The notes under the pieces are model-generated. The model did not search any database and was not told where the DNA came from. It worked only from the letters and a program-made list of their open reading frames with translations. This document shows positions 23,641-34,420 of a stretch of DNA of 64,000 bases, in pieces. The translations under genes were made by a program, and so were the position numbers. The DNA is from Dipylidium caninum (lineage: Eukaryota > Platyhelminthes > Cestoda > Cyclophyllidea > Dipylidiidae): positions 1-64,000 of the forward strand of contig QEYB01001670.1 of the NCBI GenBank assembly GCA_017562135.1, written 5' to 3'. How positions within the stretch are numbered: the first letter of the stretch is position 1; every line of letters starts with the position of its first letter.

Positions 23641-24512
23641 AGTGCCATGCGTTAGTCCCATGTGATGGACTCTCTAGATTTACGGGAAGGTGGAGTGCTA
23701 TCATTTCTCTATCCTCACAGCACAGCTTACGCGCAGACCAGATTTCTTCCAACAACAGTAAAAGACGCAAACCTACGCCAAGGTTGCCTCGGAGCGAATG
23801 AGAACTGGAGGTGGGAGGGGAAAAGACAGGAGTTGGGATTTAGTGGAAAGATTAACAGGAGAGTCAAAGTAGATTCGCACAATCAGGGGTGCAAAGAAGT
23901 CTTTTACCTTCCGCGATCAGAAGTCCTCGAGAGCAAAAAAACTGACAGGACCACCAAATCCATACCATTTCGTCATCTGTGTCGAGTTCCGTTGCATTGC
24001 ACGTCATCAGGATGAGGAGCGGAGAGGGCAGAGTAGAGTCCTAGTGGGCGGCGATTCGTTCACACTTGACGCTCTGTTGCGGACTTTACTTAAGCACAGA
24101 CATGTCTATCGTTAAAAAAAATAGGGAGAGACGATGTCCACATCGACACCTCTCACTTCCCTCGCCTTAATGAGATAGGTGAAGCGCTTTGGTTTGTCCA
24201 GGCGTTTGCCCGCTATCGAGTTCATGCTTTTAGTGCGACCGTCATTTTTTCTTTGCACCCTCCCAATCCTGTCTATCTCTCCGTGCATCACCCTCCTTCT
24301 TAGTTTTGGCGTTTGTAAACCCCTCTTCGTTGTGCTTACACCTTAAACCATACCGGTCCCCTTTGGTCCGTGGCAAGACATTCGCAACGGACATATCCTT
24401 TTCCACTAATATCCTCATGAATGTACGATATTTCATCAGTTTAGTGCCTTCTTTGGAAGAGCTAAATGCAATAACTAGCTCCTCCTTCTTCTCGACTGGT
24501 CCTTAGTAGAAG

Positions 24513-24863
24513 CCATTGTTTGCGCCTTCACCACGTGTACCTCCAGTCGAGGTGACATTCACGCCTTATCTGATCGTGTCACCGGGTCACGTGAGTGGGT
24601 TAAGCCCTCAGGCTCACAACACCCCAACCACCGTCCGCGACTCACACTCCGCAGCTTTGATTGACTTCCAATCGAAGACGACCACCGACGTGACATTCGA
24701 CCTCGACCTGACGGGCAGGAGTATATGAGGACGGTGGCGGCAGTGTGTGAGTAGAGCAAGGACCGGACGGACGAGGCGATGTTGTTGTCGCCGTTGTGGT
24801 CGAAGGTGTTGGCATTGAAGTGCAGGAGGCTGAGACGTGATGGTGTGGAAATGTCAATTGCGC
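24513..24863 (+). promoter_or_regulatory. P module of U4 with TATA-like box
   Basis: The TATA-like box at 24,715-24,728 reads GGCAGGAGTATATGAGGACG. The block is nearly identical to 13,562-13,912. Downstream come GTGTGTGAGTAGAGCAAGG and a GTTGTTGTCG tract. D1 lies about 200 bp downstream of the box. Confidence 0.55.
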
Positions 24864-25085
24864 GATTTCGTCATCGAGACTCTGCTCTTTCTCTTCCACC
24901 AATTTCTGCGAAAAGCGAAGTGAGTTGAAATCTGTGGCCCTTATCACAATGGATATTTTGGAGGAATGTGCGACAGTAGTCGAGTGTAACTTTGCCTGGA
25001 ATACTGTGGTCGAAAGTATGCGGAGGTAGATGTGAGAGGGAGGAGCAGGTGAAATGCTAGTGGAAGTTGGGCATCAGCACACGAT

Positions 25086-25158
25086 GAGCGAATGTGGCGC
25101 CACATCTCAAAGCGTACAGAAATGGGTGCGCTTTGACATCCGAGCGCAACATTTTCTT
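25086..25158 (+). repeat. Hairpin H1, U4 copy
   Basis: Left arm GAGCGAATGTGGCGCCACAT then CTCAAAGCGTAC; right arm GTGCGCTTTGACATCCGAGC then GCAACATTTTCTTAC. The stem is strong at TCAAAGCGyAC / GTGCGCTTTGA. Confidence 0.85.
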
Positions 25159-25590
25159 ACCCCCTTCGTCTGTCCACGTCGCCTACCCTATCAAGTATTT
25201 TGCCTCGATCATTCTTCTTTCTCCACCTCTTATCCCTCCACCGCATCGTATCGCACCGCACCTCGACTCACATTCCCTTTCCTTCCATCCTCCTCTCTTC
25301 TCCTCTACCCATACATTTCACAAACATTTGAATTTTTTACATCCACCGTAGCCGCAAAAGACACCTCCTGGTCGGGAGCGACGGATCTCAACTTTTCCCT
25401 TCCATTGCGCTCATTGACATCCCTTCGGCTAAATCGCAACGAACGCGAAACTTGCGACGACCAGCACTCTGGGGAAGGAGAAAATGAAAGAGAGGCGACG
25501 ATTTGGTGGTTTCCTTGTCCTGGAGACGATAGCGGCACTTAGGTAAGTGGAATTTCGTTAGGTGTTGAGGAAGTGGAGAGTGATGCGGGT

Positions 25591-25664
25591 GAGGGAATGC
25601 GGCGCTCGATTGCAAGACTGACCCACCACCGTCAGTCTTGAAGTCGTGGCCCACATTCACTCAC
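25591..25664 (+). repeat. Hairpin H2, first U4 copy
   Basis: GGGAATGCGGCGCTCGATTG then CAAGACTGAC, loop CCACCACC, GTCAGTCTTG then AAGTCGTGGCCCACATTCAC. The arms are about 34 nt with roughly seven mismatches. It starts about 50 bp downstream of the donor-like GTAAGT. Confidence 0.9.
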
Positions 25665-26050
25665 TCCAGACGCCCATTGCGGGACAGTTCTTTTGCCAAG
25701 GCTCTTGAGCTGGTGGGTGGAGAACATGTCAGTTTACTTCGAGTTCCCGTCCCAACAGTGGATGGTGGCGCGAGTCATCTCCTCGCAGAGGAAGTTAAAA
25801 AAGGAAGTGGTGAGGGCCAAGTGATAGATTAAAGCGCCGTGGCTGAAAGAGGCGACTGCACTGCAACCATGAAATGCCACATTCTTCCATTTCGCCTTCT
25901 CACATGGACTCTCATTTTTTCTCCATTTAATGCTAAACCTGTGGGTGTCCAGCCACTTTGATGGAGGGAAAAAAGGAAAGTCGTGTTGACAGCGGCACTC
26001 GGGTAAGTGGAATTTTGTCTAACGTCGACGAAGGGGAGGTTGATGTGGGT

Positions 26051-26125
26051 GATGGAATGTGGCACTTGATTCCAAGACTGACCCACCACCGTCAGTCTTG
26101 AAGTCGGGGCCCGCATTCACTCACT
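26051..26125 (+). repeat. Hairpin H2, second U4 copy
   Basis: GGAATGTGGCACTTGATTCC then AAGACTGAC, loop CCACCACC, GTCAGTCTT then GAAGTCGGGGCCCGCATTC. It lies about 48 bp downstream of the second GTAAGT donor-like site (26,003). Confidence 0.9.
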
Positions 26126-26452
26126 CCAGACGCCTATTGCGAGACAATTCATTTGCCTGGGTCCTTCAGCTGGTGGATCGAGAATATGTCAGTTTTCATA
26201 GCATGTACGCGTACTAGACGATGGAGACGTAAAACATCTACTGGAACAAAATGTGTGGGAAACGAACAATGTGTTTATTTAACGAGACATTTAGATGAAG
26301 TATTGAATACCAAACCAAGGCAGCAAACGTCGATGAAATGAAATGATGGAAGTGAATATGAAAGGAAAAGTCGCCAATTAAATTTATAAGGGTAAAGAAA
26401 TGCGGATGCTTGTACGCGTGGGCTAATGCTTTCGACGAAGTGCAAAAGGTGG

Positions 26453-26521
26453 GTGGACGTGGGGCGTCATTCCACGACCGACGGAGGTTCGTTGGTTTGT
26501 GGTATGAACGCACCACATCCT
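26453..26521 (+). repeat. Hairpin H3, U4 copy
   Basis: Left arm GGTGGACGTGGGGCGTCATT then CCACGACCGAC; right arm GGTTTGTGGTATGAACGCAC then CACATCC. It matches the U5-U7 H3 copies apart from a small insertion in the right arm. Confidence 0.8.
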
Positions 26522-26996
26522 CTCATCTCAAACGACCGTTGGCTTGTCACGCTTCTCTCTTCCTTTACTTGCCCTCGACACCAAGCCACCCCGCTCCTTT
26601 CCTTACGGGCCGCTCTAACTCCGTCCCACCGACTCGCCTTCTCCCAGCCTCCGCCGCTTGTTATCTTCGTCCTTCGACTCCGTTGCACCGCTGAATCCTG
26701 CAGTTCTTTCAATCTCCCTATTCTCTCCAATTCTCCGTCCATCACTCGCATTCTTACTAATCGGCGATGATAGGTGCCACCCTGTTTCCCCTACACCACC
26801 CAACGACATGGTCGAACTGTCCACAAAACCCCGTGGGTTGGCAATCACCTGGATCTCTTCTTTGGACGCCTACGTTAGGGTTTTCACTACTTGCCTTTGC
26901 GTTTGGAGTAAAATTCTCACCTTAGCTGATCATGTCACCGTGTCGCGTAAGCGCTCTAATCCGACAGGCTGAAGACTATGACCGTGGCCTGACGAG

Positions 26997-27010
26997 CGAG
27001 AGTATATAAA
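26997..27010 (+). promoter_or_regulatory. TATA-like box of U5
   Basis: GAGTATATAAAGACCGC, the best match to a canonical TATA box among the units. Preceded by CGTGGCCTGACGAGC and followed by GAGTGTGAGC about 20 bp downstream. Confidence 0.5.
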
Positions 27011-27567
27011 GACCGCATCCGGCAGAGTGTGAGCCCGCCAGAGACCAGACGGAATGAAGCGTTGTCTTCGAAGGCGTTGCCTTTGCCTTTTCATTCGAGG
27101 ACTGCATAGCAAAATGGAGAACGAATGAGTTAAGTGAGGTGTCAACGAAGTTACTCACCACCAACATTGTGCGAAAACACCTGACGTTTTCCCCATTACA
27201 GACCAAACAGCATAAGTGAAAGTCTTTTCATTTCGATTTCTCCATTGCGCTGCTAAGTAGGTCCGTTCAGTCATGATTTTATTTAGCGCGATTCTATCAC
27301 GCAGTCTAACAATGCTGATATTTCACAACCATCTGAATTTCCTGCATCCACTGTAGTCGCTAAAGACACCTCCTCGTCGAGATTGACGGATCTCAACTTT
27401 TCCCTTCCGTCGCATCCATTCATATCCTTTCTGCTACATCGCTGTTAACGCTTAACCTGCGGGCGTCCGGCCACTTTGATGGAAGAAGAAGAAATTCATC
27501 TGTCGACAGAGAAACGTGGAGAAGCTGAATTTCGTCGAACATTGAGGCGGCGGAGAGTGACGTGGGT

Positions 27568-27643
27568 GATGGAATGTGGCGCTCGATTGCAAGACTGACC
27601 CACCACCGTCAGTCTTGAAGTCGTGGCCCACATTCACTCACTC
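27568..27643 (+). repeat. Hairpin H2, U5 copy
   Basis: Same sequence as the first U4 H2 apart from the outer base (GGTGATGGAATGTGG): CAAGACTGAC, loop CCACCACC, GTCAGTCTTG. Confidence 0.9.
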
Positions 27644-27965
27644 CAGACGCCCATTGCGGGACAGTTCTTTTGCCAAGGCTCTTGAGCTGGTGGGTGGAGA
27701 ACATGTCAGTTTACTTCGAGTTCCCGTCCCAACAGTGGATGGTGGCGCGAGTCATCTCCTCGCAGAGGAAGACTTCGAATAAGGAGCCAGAGATCTGTGC
27801 AACAGATCATCCCGTTGGGGCGGTGAATAGGAAAAGCAGAGGTAGGAAGAGCGATGAAATGAACTGGAAGGACGACTGTGGAGGACGCCAGGTTAGTCAT
27901 TTAAGTGGTACGAAATGCGGATGCTTGTACGCGTGGGCTAATGCTTTCGACGAAGTGCAAAAGGT

Positions 27966-28033
27966 GGGTGGACGTGGGGCGTCATTCCACGACCGACGGA
28001 GGCGCGTTGGTTGTGGTATGAACGCACCACATC
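27966..28033 (+). repeat. Hairpin H3, U5 copy
   Basis: Left arm GGTGGACGTGGGGCGTCATT then CCACGACCGAC, loop GGAGGCGC, right arm GTTGGTTGTGGTATGAACGC then ACCACATCC. The paired arms are about 35 nt, and the start lies about 75 bp downstream of the donor-like GTTAGT at 27,892. Confidence 0.85.
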
Positions 28034-28579
28034 CTCTCATCTCAAACGACCGTGGGGTTGTCACGCTTCTCTCTTCCTTTACTTGCTCTCGACACCAAGC
28101 CACCTTCCTCCTTTCCTTACGGGCTGCTCTAACTCCGTCCCACCGACTCGCATTCTCCCAGCCTACACCTTTTTTTCCTCGTCTTGCGACTTCCAAATCT
28201 CCTCCACCTTCAATCTTGTTAGGCAGTGAAGTGGAATCACAAGCTATCTCGTGGTTTGGCGATGCCCGCGTCACTCAGCAGCCTCGTCGCCGTCTGTGCA
28301 TTTGGCCGCCAGGCAGTGCTTCACTCCTTGGGGGCAGTGCCGCGGTCAGCGGAGACGTGCTTCTGCTGCCGTAGGCGCATAAGGCGAGGATGAATGGACA
28401 GGAAGTCGAAGGATGGTGGAAACAAGCAATAGCTAGCGGTGCGCCGTAGCTTCCAACGCCGCCGTGATGCCTTCAGTCGACAATTTCAATTGAGGTTGTT
28501 TCATTGGGAAGTCCGCGATTGTACGCGATGAGGTATTTGAGGTAGATGCCTCTTCTCCGAGGAGAGCGTAAGAGACTCC

Positions 28580-30940
28580 TTACGTGGTCATAAAATCTTG
28601 ATGGTCGAATAGGCGACTCTGGCACCGTCCTCCCGATTCGACTCCAAAATCGCCTGCCTCGTCACTACTGTCAAATTGCACTTTTCCACCACCACCGAAT
28701 CCACTGACCTAGCGTGTGTCCTTCTCACAAATTCACCCATGTCGCAAAATTTTGTCACAAGTCGGTTTCATGCTCTCGAACCGGCTGATTGCTCTGGACA
28801 TTCAGCGGTTTCCCGTCATGGTGTCTAGCGCACAAAGAAAATTGGATACTCACCTCTTTTTAATCAGTGTGGCCTGCAGTGAGAAGGATGTCAGGTTTCC
28901 TAGTGTTCACGCCTGACTGAACCTTGCATTCGGTAGTTTTGTGGCCAACGCCGCTACGTGAACGGTTTCGGCAGAGGCTCAAATTTGCCCGCCTCTCGAA
29001 ATCCGATAGACGCAATCTCGCCGCACTTAGTCGTTTAGAGTGACAGAACCCCCCCCCCCTTTCCTCCTATCGCACTCCCCATCCTCATTTCTGTTGCCTT
29101 CCTACTTGGTCACTGACGGCGAGTAGGCTACAATGTCGATGGAACTGGCAGAGAAACTCGGGTGTCAAGTGTGGTGTTTCGTACCTCTCAACCGCGTTCG
29201 CTTCACTTTCCACAGCTCTCCGAATCACCTGCTTCCTAATCGGGCCCATCAAATACTCTCCTGGGTTTCAAAGGTGACGGTGAGGCGGTCCACCCTACGT
29301 AGGTGTCTCGCCTTAAAGCATTCCAAGCTTCAGGTTCTACTTAGTGCGGAATTCATTTGCCCACAGCAGTCGTCAAACAGATCATGATGAAATGATCCTA
29401 AGGGTGGACCTGCAAAAACTCCACTGATCAACCCTGTTCGACGCGTATTCGGGGGGGGGAGGAGGGGATCATCGTTTAGAAGGGGGGCAATGTGGGAAGT
29501 AAAAACCTCTTTCCATCAGGTGAACAAGACTGTAGATAAGCTAACCTGCAATTTGGGAAGATTTCGGTACATACGTGGACAGGCCTTGGAGAATCTGACG
29601 ATAATTTGAAAGGCAAGCATAACAGATGGTGTAGACCCGAGTGCTCTTAGCAATGAGAGGATAATTAGAATTTAAAATAGATTTTGTCACGCCGGCACTT
29701 GGTTAGAGAACCGATGAACACAAGCAAAGCGACCAATGGCGGTGAAATGAACGGAAAGGACAAGTGCAGAATGCGCATTATGTCGGTGGACGTGGGGAGA
29801 TATTTCACAACTATCGGCCGCGCCCCGCCGTGACCTGCCTTCACAAAGCCAGGTCGACTGCTCCTCCCAACTTCCCAATGACTTCGCTTCATCACTTCTT
29901 CATCAGCTCTATACCACCTAAAGGAATGCGTGACAAGATTATACGGCGAGTTAGCAGTCCATTGTTGCCTTTCGAACCTGGATGTTCCCACGTCTCTTCA
30001 TGCAGTTGATGGCGATTGTTATCAACGGCAACCCACACTGTGTTAATCACCGACGCTGATTACAATGGAGTGAAAGTCACAAGAACAGATTAGAGTTCAT
30101 TGAACGCGTCGGAAACACGATGCTATGGGGTCAGACATGCAGATGTTTTCCTGCTTGGGGTCACAATCGCACATTTCAGTTTGCAAGCACAATCAGGGCG
30201 ACAGTAGGTCTGTGAATCCCTCACCTCACCTCAGAATTTCAATACTTTAACAATCTTTGACGCATGCCAGACTCCTAATTTCGACGCACTGAACCTGATT
30301 TACAGTTCTTATGCTTGCAAAGATTTACGTCTGTGCGTGGGGATGGAAGACTATCCAGGGAAGTCGCTGTCTTACAGTGGGCACGGTGGAGGCATGACAT
30401 TGGCGTGCAATGTTAGCAGTTTATGGGCAAATGAAAATCGTGCCTGGCTCTTCTCCTGGAATCGGCATCTCTGCTTCTCAACAACCTCTTCGCACCTCTC
30501 CAGTTTGCCTTACTCCTCCTCCCTCTCCTCCTCCACTCACTCGGTCTCAGACAGCGCTGCTTCACAGAGTAGGTCGCCTTCGTTTAGACCCGGCACTTCA
30601 CTCTCACCACACGGCTGACTGATTGGAAGACGCAGGCGGGGAAGTAACTGGTGAGCAGACATAACAAACTGTCTCTTCACCGTGACCGGCGGACATTCCG
30701 GGGTTCCTTTTTTCCACTTATCAAAGATGCATTCATTGACAGATCGCCTGTGAGCTAGCCTCATGAAGCGCCAAATAATTCGTATGTTCTTTGACAAAGG
30801 GAGATGACGGGCAGTGAGCAGCGCGATAGTTGTTAGTGGGAGAGTCTCAGTGGGTAGGAAATGTGCAGGAAGCCAAGTATACGAGGCACCAGTGCGTAGA
30901 GATTGTGGAAAAATCAGCGTGAACCAATTTGATGCGTGAA
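28580..30940. other. Inter-unit stretch with dispersed repeat fragments
   Basis: 28.72-28.92 kb resembles 17.44-17.62 kb. At 29,785-29,870 an H3-like left arm (GGTGGACGTGGGGAGATATT) is followed by CCTTCACAAAGCC, which recurs near 15.6 kb, but its right arm does not pair. C and G runs lie at 29,047 and 29,452. No gene was recognised. Confidence 0.45.
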
Positions 30941-31403
30941 GCTCTCTAGAAGACATTGGAGAGATGGCCAACCTTGTGACCGATTCTCGGAGCGAGAATA
31001 TGTGGCTGGTGCTTTCAGAACTGACCAATGTGCATGCACATCATTCTAGTGCCAAATCCGCTCCTGACAGCTCTCCGAAGCAGTCCGTTAAAGAAAAGCA
31101 GCTTGCAAAATTAGCAGGACAAAACTCAACCTCGAAAGCAATAGGTCAAAAAGATTGCGTGTGGTTGGGACGAGTGGAGCCTGGATTTCTCGCAGCTCTT
31201 CCCCTGATGCCTTGTGGACGTGACCCTGCATTCGCGGTGAACTTCACGGCTTTGCTGATCTCATGTCACCGTGTCGCGTGAGCGCTTTAATCCGTCAGAC
31301 TCACAACACCGCAACCACCGTCCGTGACTCAGACGACGAAACATCGGTTGACTTCCACTCGAAGGCGACTATCGGTGTGGCATTTGACCTCGACCCGACA
31401 GAC

Positions 31404-31417
31404 AGGAGTATATGAAG
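31404..31417 (+). promoter_or_regulatory. TATA-like box of U6
   Basis: GACAGGAGTATATGAAGACG, preceded by GACCTCGACCCGACA and followed by GCGTGTGAGCACGGCAAGGA and a CGTCGTCGTCGTCG tract. Confidence 0.55.
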
Positions 31418-31626
31418 ACGGTGGCTGGCAGCGTGTGAGCACGGCAAGGACCAGACTGGACGAAATGCTCTCGTTGCCTGCGTCGTCGTCGTCGTTTTGA
31501 TCGTTGCCAGCGTTGATGGCACCTCGCGTGTGACTTAGTCGCGGTTGAGTCACTGAACCTAACCCAATGGACGAGAGCAGGTAGAGGAAGAAGGGTAACG
31601 AGCGAGGTGGAGCAGTAGCACACGGC

Positions 31627-31700
31627 GAGCGAATGCGGCGCCTGATTTCAAAGCGGACAGATGTCGGTGCGTTTTGACATCCGAGCGCCACATTTTCTCA
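31627..31700 (+). repeat. Hairpin H1, U6 copy
   Basis: Left arm GAGCGAATGCGGCGCCTGAT then TTCAAAGCGGAC; right arm GTGCGTTTTGACATCCGAGC then GCCACATTTTCTCAC. Confidence 0.85.
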
Positions 31701-32133
31701 CCCCGATCGTCCGTCTCCGCCTCCTACCACATAAAGGATTTAGCCGCGACCGATCTTCCTTCTCCTCCTCCTCATCTCCTTCCATCTCACCGCATCGCAC
31801 CTCGACCTGCATTCCCGATTCTCTTCTTCGCTTCCATCTTCTCTGCACGCTTGTCGCTCTGTCAAACTCCACAACCCTCGGCAAAGGCTCAAATCTATCA
31901 CTATCTCCGTTTCCCTTGTCGCATTCCCCACACATTCGTGTGTGAAGCGACGAAACCCAAAACTTCCATTCCATTGCGCCTTTGACGTCTCTTCTGCGAC
32001 ATCGCTGCTAACGCCAAATCTTTGAGCGTTCAACCACTTTGATAGAGGCAGAAGGGGAAAGTCATGTGTCGACAGCGGCACTTGGGTGAAGTGGAACTTC
32101 GTCAACATTGAGGCGGCGGAGAGTGACGTGGGT

Positions 32134-32209
32134 GATGGAATGTGGCGCTCGATTGCAAGACTGACCCACCACCGTCAGTCTTGAAGTCGTGGCCCACATT
32201 CACTCACTC
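32134..32209 (+). repeat. Hairpin H2, U6 copy
   Basis: GTGATGGAATGTGGCGCTCG then ATTGCAAGACTGAC, loop CCACCACC, GTCAGTCTTG then AAGTCGTGGCCCACATTCAC. The D2 donor-like motif upstream is broken in this copy only. Confidence 0.9.
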
Positions 32210-32532
32210 CAGACGCCCATTGGGGACAGTTTCTTTTGCCAAGGCTCTTGAGCTGGTGGGTGGAGAACATGTCAGTTTACTTCGAGTTCCCGTCCCAACA
32301 GTGGATGGTGGCGCGAGTCATCTCCTCGCAGAGGAAGACTTCGAATAAGGAACCAAAGATCTGTGCAACAGATCATCCCGTTGGGGCGGTGAATAGGAAA
32401 AGCAGAGGTACCAACAGCGATGAAAGGAACTGGAAGGACGACTGTGGAGGACGCCAGGTTAGTCATTTAAGTGGTACGAAATGTGGATGCTCGTGCATGT
32501 GGGCTAATGCTTTCGACGAAGTGCAAAAGGTG

Positions 32533-32600
32533 GGTGGACGTGGGGCGTCATTCCACGACCGACGGAGGCGCGTTGGTTGTGGTATGAACGCACCACATCC
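32533..32600 (+). repeat. Hairpin H3, U6 copy
   Basis: Same arms and GGAGGCGC loop as the U5 copy. D3 CCAG|GTTAGTCA lies at 32,458. Confidence 0.85.
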
Positions 32601-32909
32601 TCTCATCTCAAACGACCGTTGGCTTGTCACGCTTCTCTCTTCCTTTACTTGCCCTCGGCACCAAATCACCACGCACCTTTCTTTACGTCCTCCTGACTTT
32701 CCTCCTTCCAGCCTCTGCCGCCTGTCCGGCTTCGACCTGCGACTTTCTGATCTCTGCAGTCCTCACTCTCCTTCGTCCCTACTTGAGCTATCTAACCCTT
32801 GCACCGCTGCATCCTGCAGTCCTTTCAACCACCCCATTCTCTCGCATTCTTACCATTTGACGCTGATAAGTGCACCCTGTTTTCCCTACATCACAAAGGC
32901 CACAAGGCC

Positions 32910-33750
32910 TTATCGTCTACAATTGCGAAGCAGCCTGCTAACCGTCCGCCTCTCCTGAGAAGTCTAGTTGGAATCTCCTTTCTCCCTTCATGCTCGTAAC
33001 CAATCCGATGACGTGGCATTTGGCTTCCTTAACATATATTCTTTGCAGGCAACTTTACACACTCAGGGTCAGGGGTAAAGGGGCAAGAGTACTCAGCTGC
33101 CACCCATCTCTTCTTCTTCTCCGTCGTAGACGTTGAATAAATTGGCTTTCACGAGTAGAGTAGGTCCACGTAGCCTTTGGATATCGCTGAAGTCCTCGAG
33201 GTATCAATCATCGCCCTCTGATGCCTACTTTTCGTTCGGCGTGATTCTCGCTCTTCGTCTGCAATTCTTGTCCCATCCCCACATCTGCCAGGGGTAGACG
33301 GTGACATGCAGTGTGTTCAATGGAAGACAGAGAAGGAGGCTACTAGTTGACCGGCGACGCCCTTTTGGGACGGTTACTTCAGCCACACTGCGACGGTGAC
33401 CCGCAGTGCGTTCAAGTGAAGGCAGAGAAAGAAGCTGAGCAGAAGTGCGACAGACAGTTATGATTTCACTGGTCTCGCAGGGAAGGGCATTTGGTGAGTG
33501 TGGGAGAAGGAAACTGGTCGCCCCTGCATTAGTCACTGACTGGGCCATGAGGTCGCTTTGTGGTTGTCCAACTTCACCTCTGTTGCAGGCACTGTAGCTG
33601 CAAACTCGTACGTCTCCGCGTGGTGACGAAGGACCCTCAAGTTAAAGGGACCTCGAAAGGCCACGGCGGCAGTAGGTAGGTGAAATCTTCACCTCAACTT
33701 AGCTAAATGAGGTGCAATGCCTTGATGATCTGTCATTCCTCCGCAAAGAC
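32910..33750. other. Inter-unit stretch, no recognised gene
   Basis: Contains a diverged direct duplication (about 33,295-33,350 and 33,388-33,440, both with GACGGTGAC, CGCAGTG/TGCAGTG and GTTCAA). No domain-bearing frame was seen. Confidence 0.45.
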
Positions 33751-33759
33751 TTAAATAAC

Positions 33760-34420
33760 GTAAGTCACGACGAGGCAGCGTTAGAAAGGTGGGATATCGA
33801 GAGTGCGGACGAGGGGTTGGAGGAGGGAAGAAACTTGGGGGTGGCAGGACGAGAAGAGACAGGCGGCGGAGGCTGGGAGAGAGGGGTTGAGAGGACGGTT
33901 TCAAAGTGGCCAGAAACGTGGGGGATGGCATTGTGTCGAGAGTACGTGAAAGAGGAGACAGGCGTGTCAACCCCACGGTCGTTTGAGATGAAAGAAAATG
34001 GTTCACACCTGCGTCTACTTGCCCAAGAATGCCCAGCTCTGTCAAATCGGCACGCTAACCTGGCGTATTCTGCACTCTTCCTTCCCTTTCATGCCAACTT
34101 TTATCGGTTCCTTTCAACTGCGTGAGTTGCTTTACCTCTGGTGCTAAATAAATCCTTTGTTTTTGAAGATTACTTGCACCACCATCGTCTGTAGGGCGTG
34201 AAAGCTAAGTAAACTGACATCAACGCCAAAAGACCTGGTCGGCACTGCAGCCATCGGTTATGAATAGGCCCAGGCTGTCACGAGCTTCCACGGCGAAGAA
34301 GTGGTGTGGAAGGGAAAAGTAAGTATGGCGCACGGAGGAGAAAATGTTGGGCACGCAAATTGTACAGCAGAGACAAACCAGAGGGTCATGAAATACTGAC
34401 ATTCATTCGGGCACAACATA
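33760..34420 (-). repeat. Inverted partial repeat unit
   Basis: Read on the minus strand, this segment contains the CATCTCAAACGACCGTGG block, the D3-like GCCAGGTTAGCGTG and the GTCAGTTTACTTAGC block, in unit order. The H3 hairpin between D3 and the CATCTCAAACGACC block is mostly absent. This is the only clear minus-strand unit fragment left of the INTS4 gene. Confidence 0.55.

Larger units (their letters stand above)
23650..26800 (+). repeat. Composite repeat unit U4 (reference copy)
   Basis: The clearest full unit. Upstream block 23.65-24.45 kb; P module 24.51-24.86 kb with TATA at 24,715; D1 AAAGCGAA|GTGAGTTGA at 24,920; H1 at 25.09 kb; pyrimidine-rich tract; D2 CACTTAG|GTAAGTGG at 25,543; H2 at 25.59 kb; a second D2 (CTCGG|GTAAGTGG at 26,003) and a second H2 at 26.05 kb; H3 at 26.45 kb; and an end block with CTCGCATTCTTAC and CCCTGTTTCCCCTACA shared with U6. 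The D2-H2 segment is therefore duplicated in tandem. The minus-strand unit at 62.0-64.0 kb has the same two-H2 organisation. No protein domain was recognised. Confidence 0.65.
26830..28570 (+). repeat. Composite repeat unit U5 (lacks H1)
   Basis: Begins with the CTTCTTTGGACGCC block. The P module is shortened, with TATA at 26,997 (GAGTATATAAAGACCGC). H2 is at 27.57 kb, followed by a 27.65-27.89 kb block nearly identical to U6 and U7, D3 GCCAG|GTTAGTCA at 27,892, H3 at 27.97 kb, and a tail (28.45-28.57 kb) related to 9.52-9.67 kb. D1 and H1 are missing, consistent with an internal deletion between P and H2. Confidence 0.6.
30950..32900 (+). repeat. Composite repeat unit U6
   Basis: Upstream block 30.95-31.15 kb (shared with 34.72-34.86 kb, including GTGCATGCACATCATTCT), P module with TATA at 31,404, H1 at 31.63 kb, pyrimidine tract, D2 mutated by an insertion (CTTGGGTGAAGTGG near 32,085), H2 at 32.13 kb, D3 at 32,458, H3 at 32.53 kb, and the end block shared with U4. 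From 31.86 to 32.6 kb it is almost identical to U7 (35.70-36.48 kb). Confidence 0.65.

Noticed and set aside
27670..28374. 234-codon frame, with related frames at 32,236-32,958 and 36,077-36,679
   Set aside because: The shared part (SWWVENMSVYFEFPSQQ) is conserved only because the DNA copies are recent duplicates. The frame runs through D3 and hairpin H3, the ends diverge completely, and no domain is recognised. A short peptide cannot be fully excluded.
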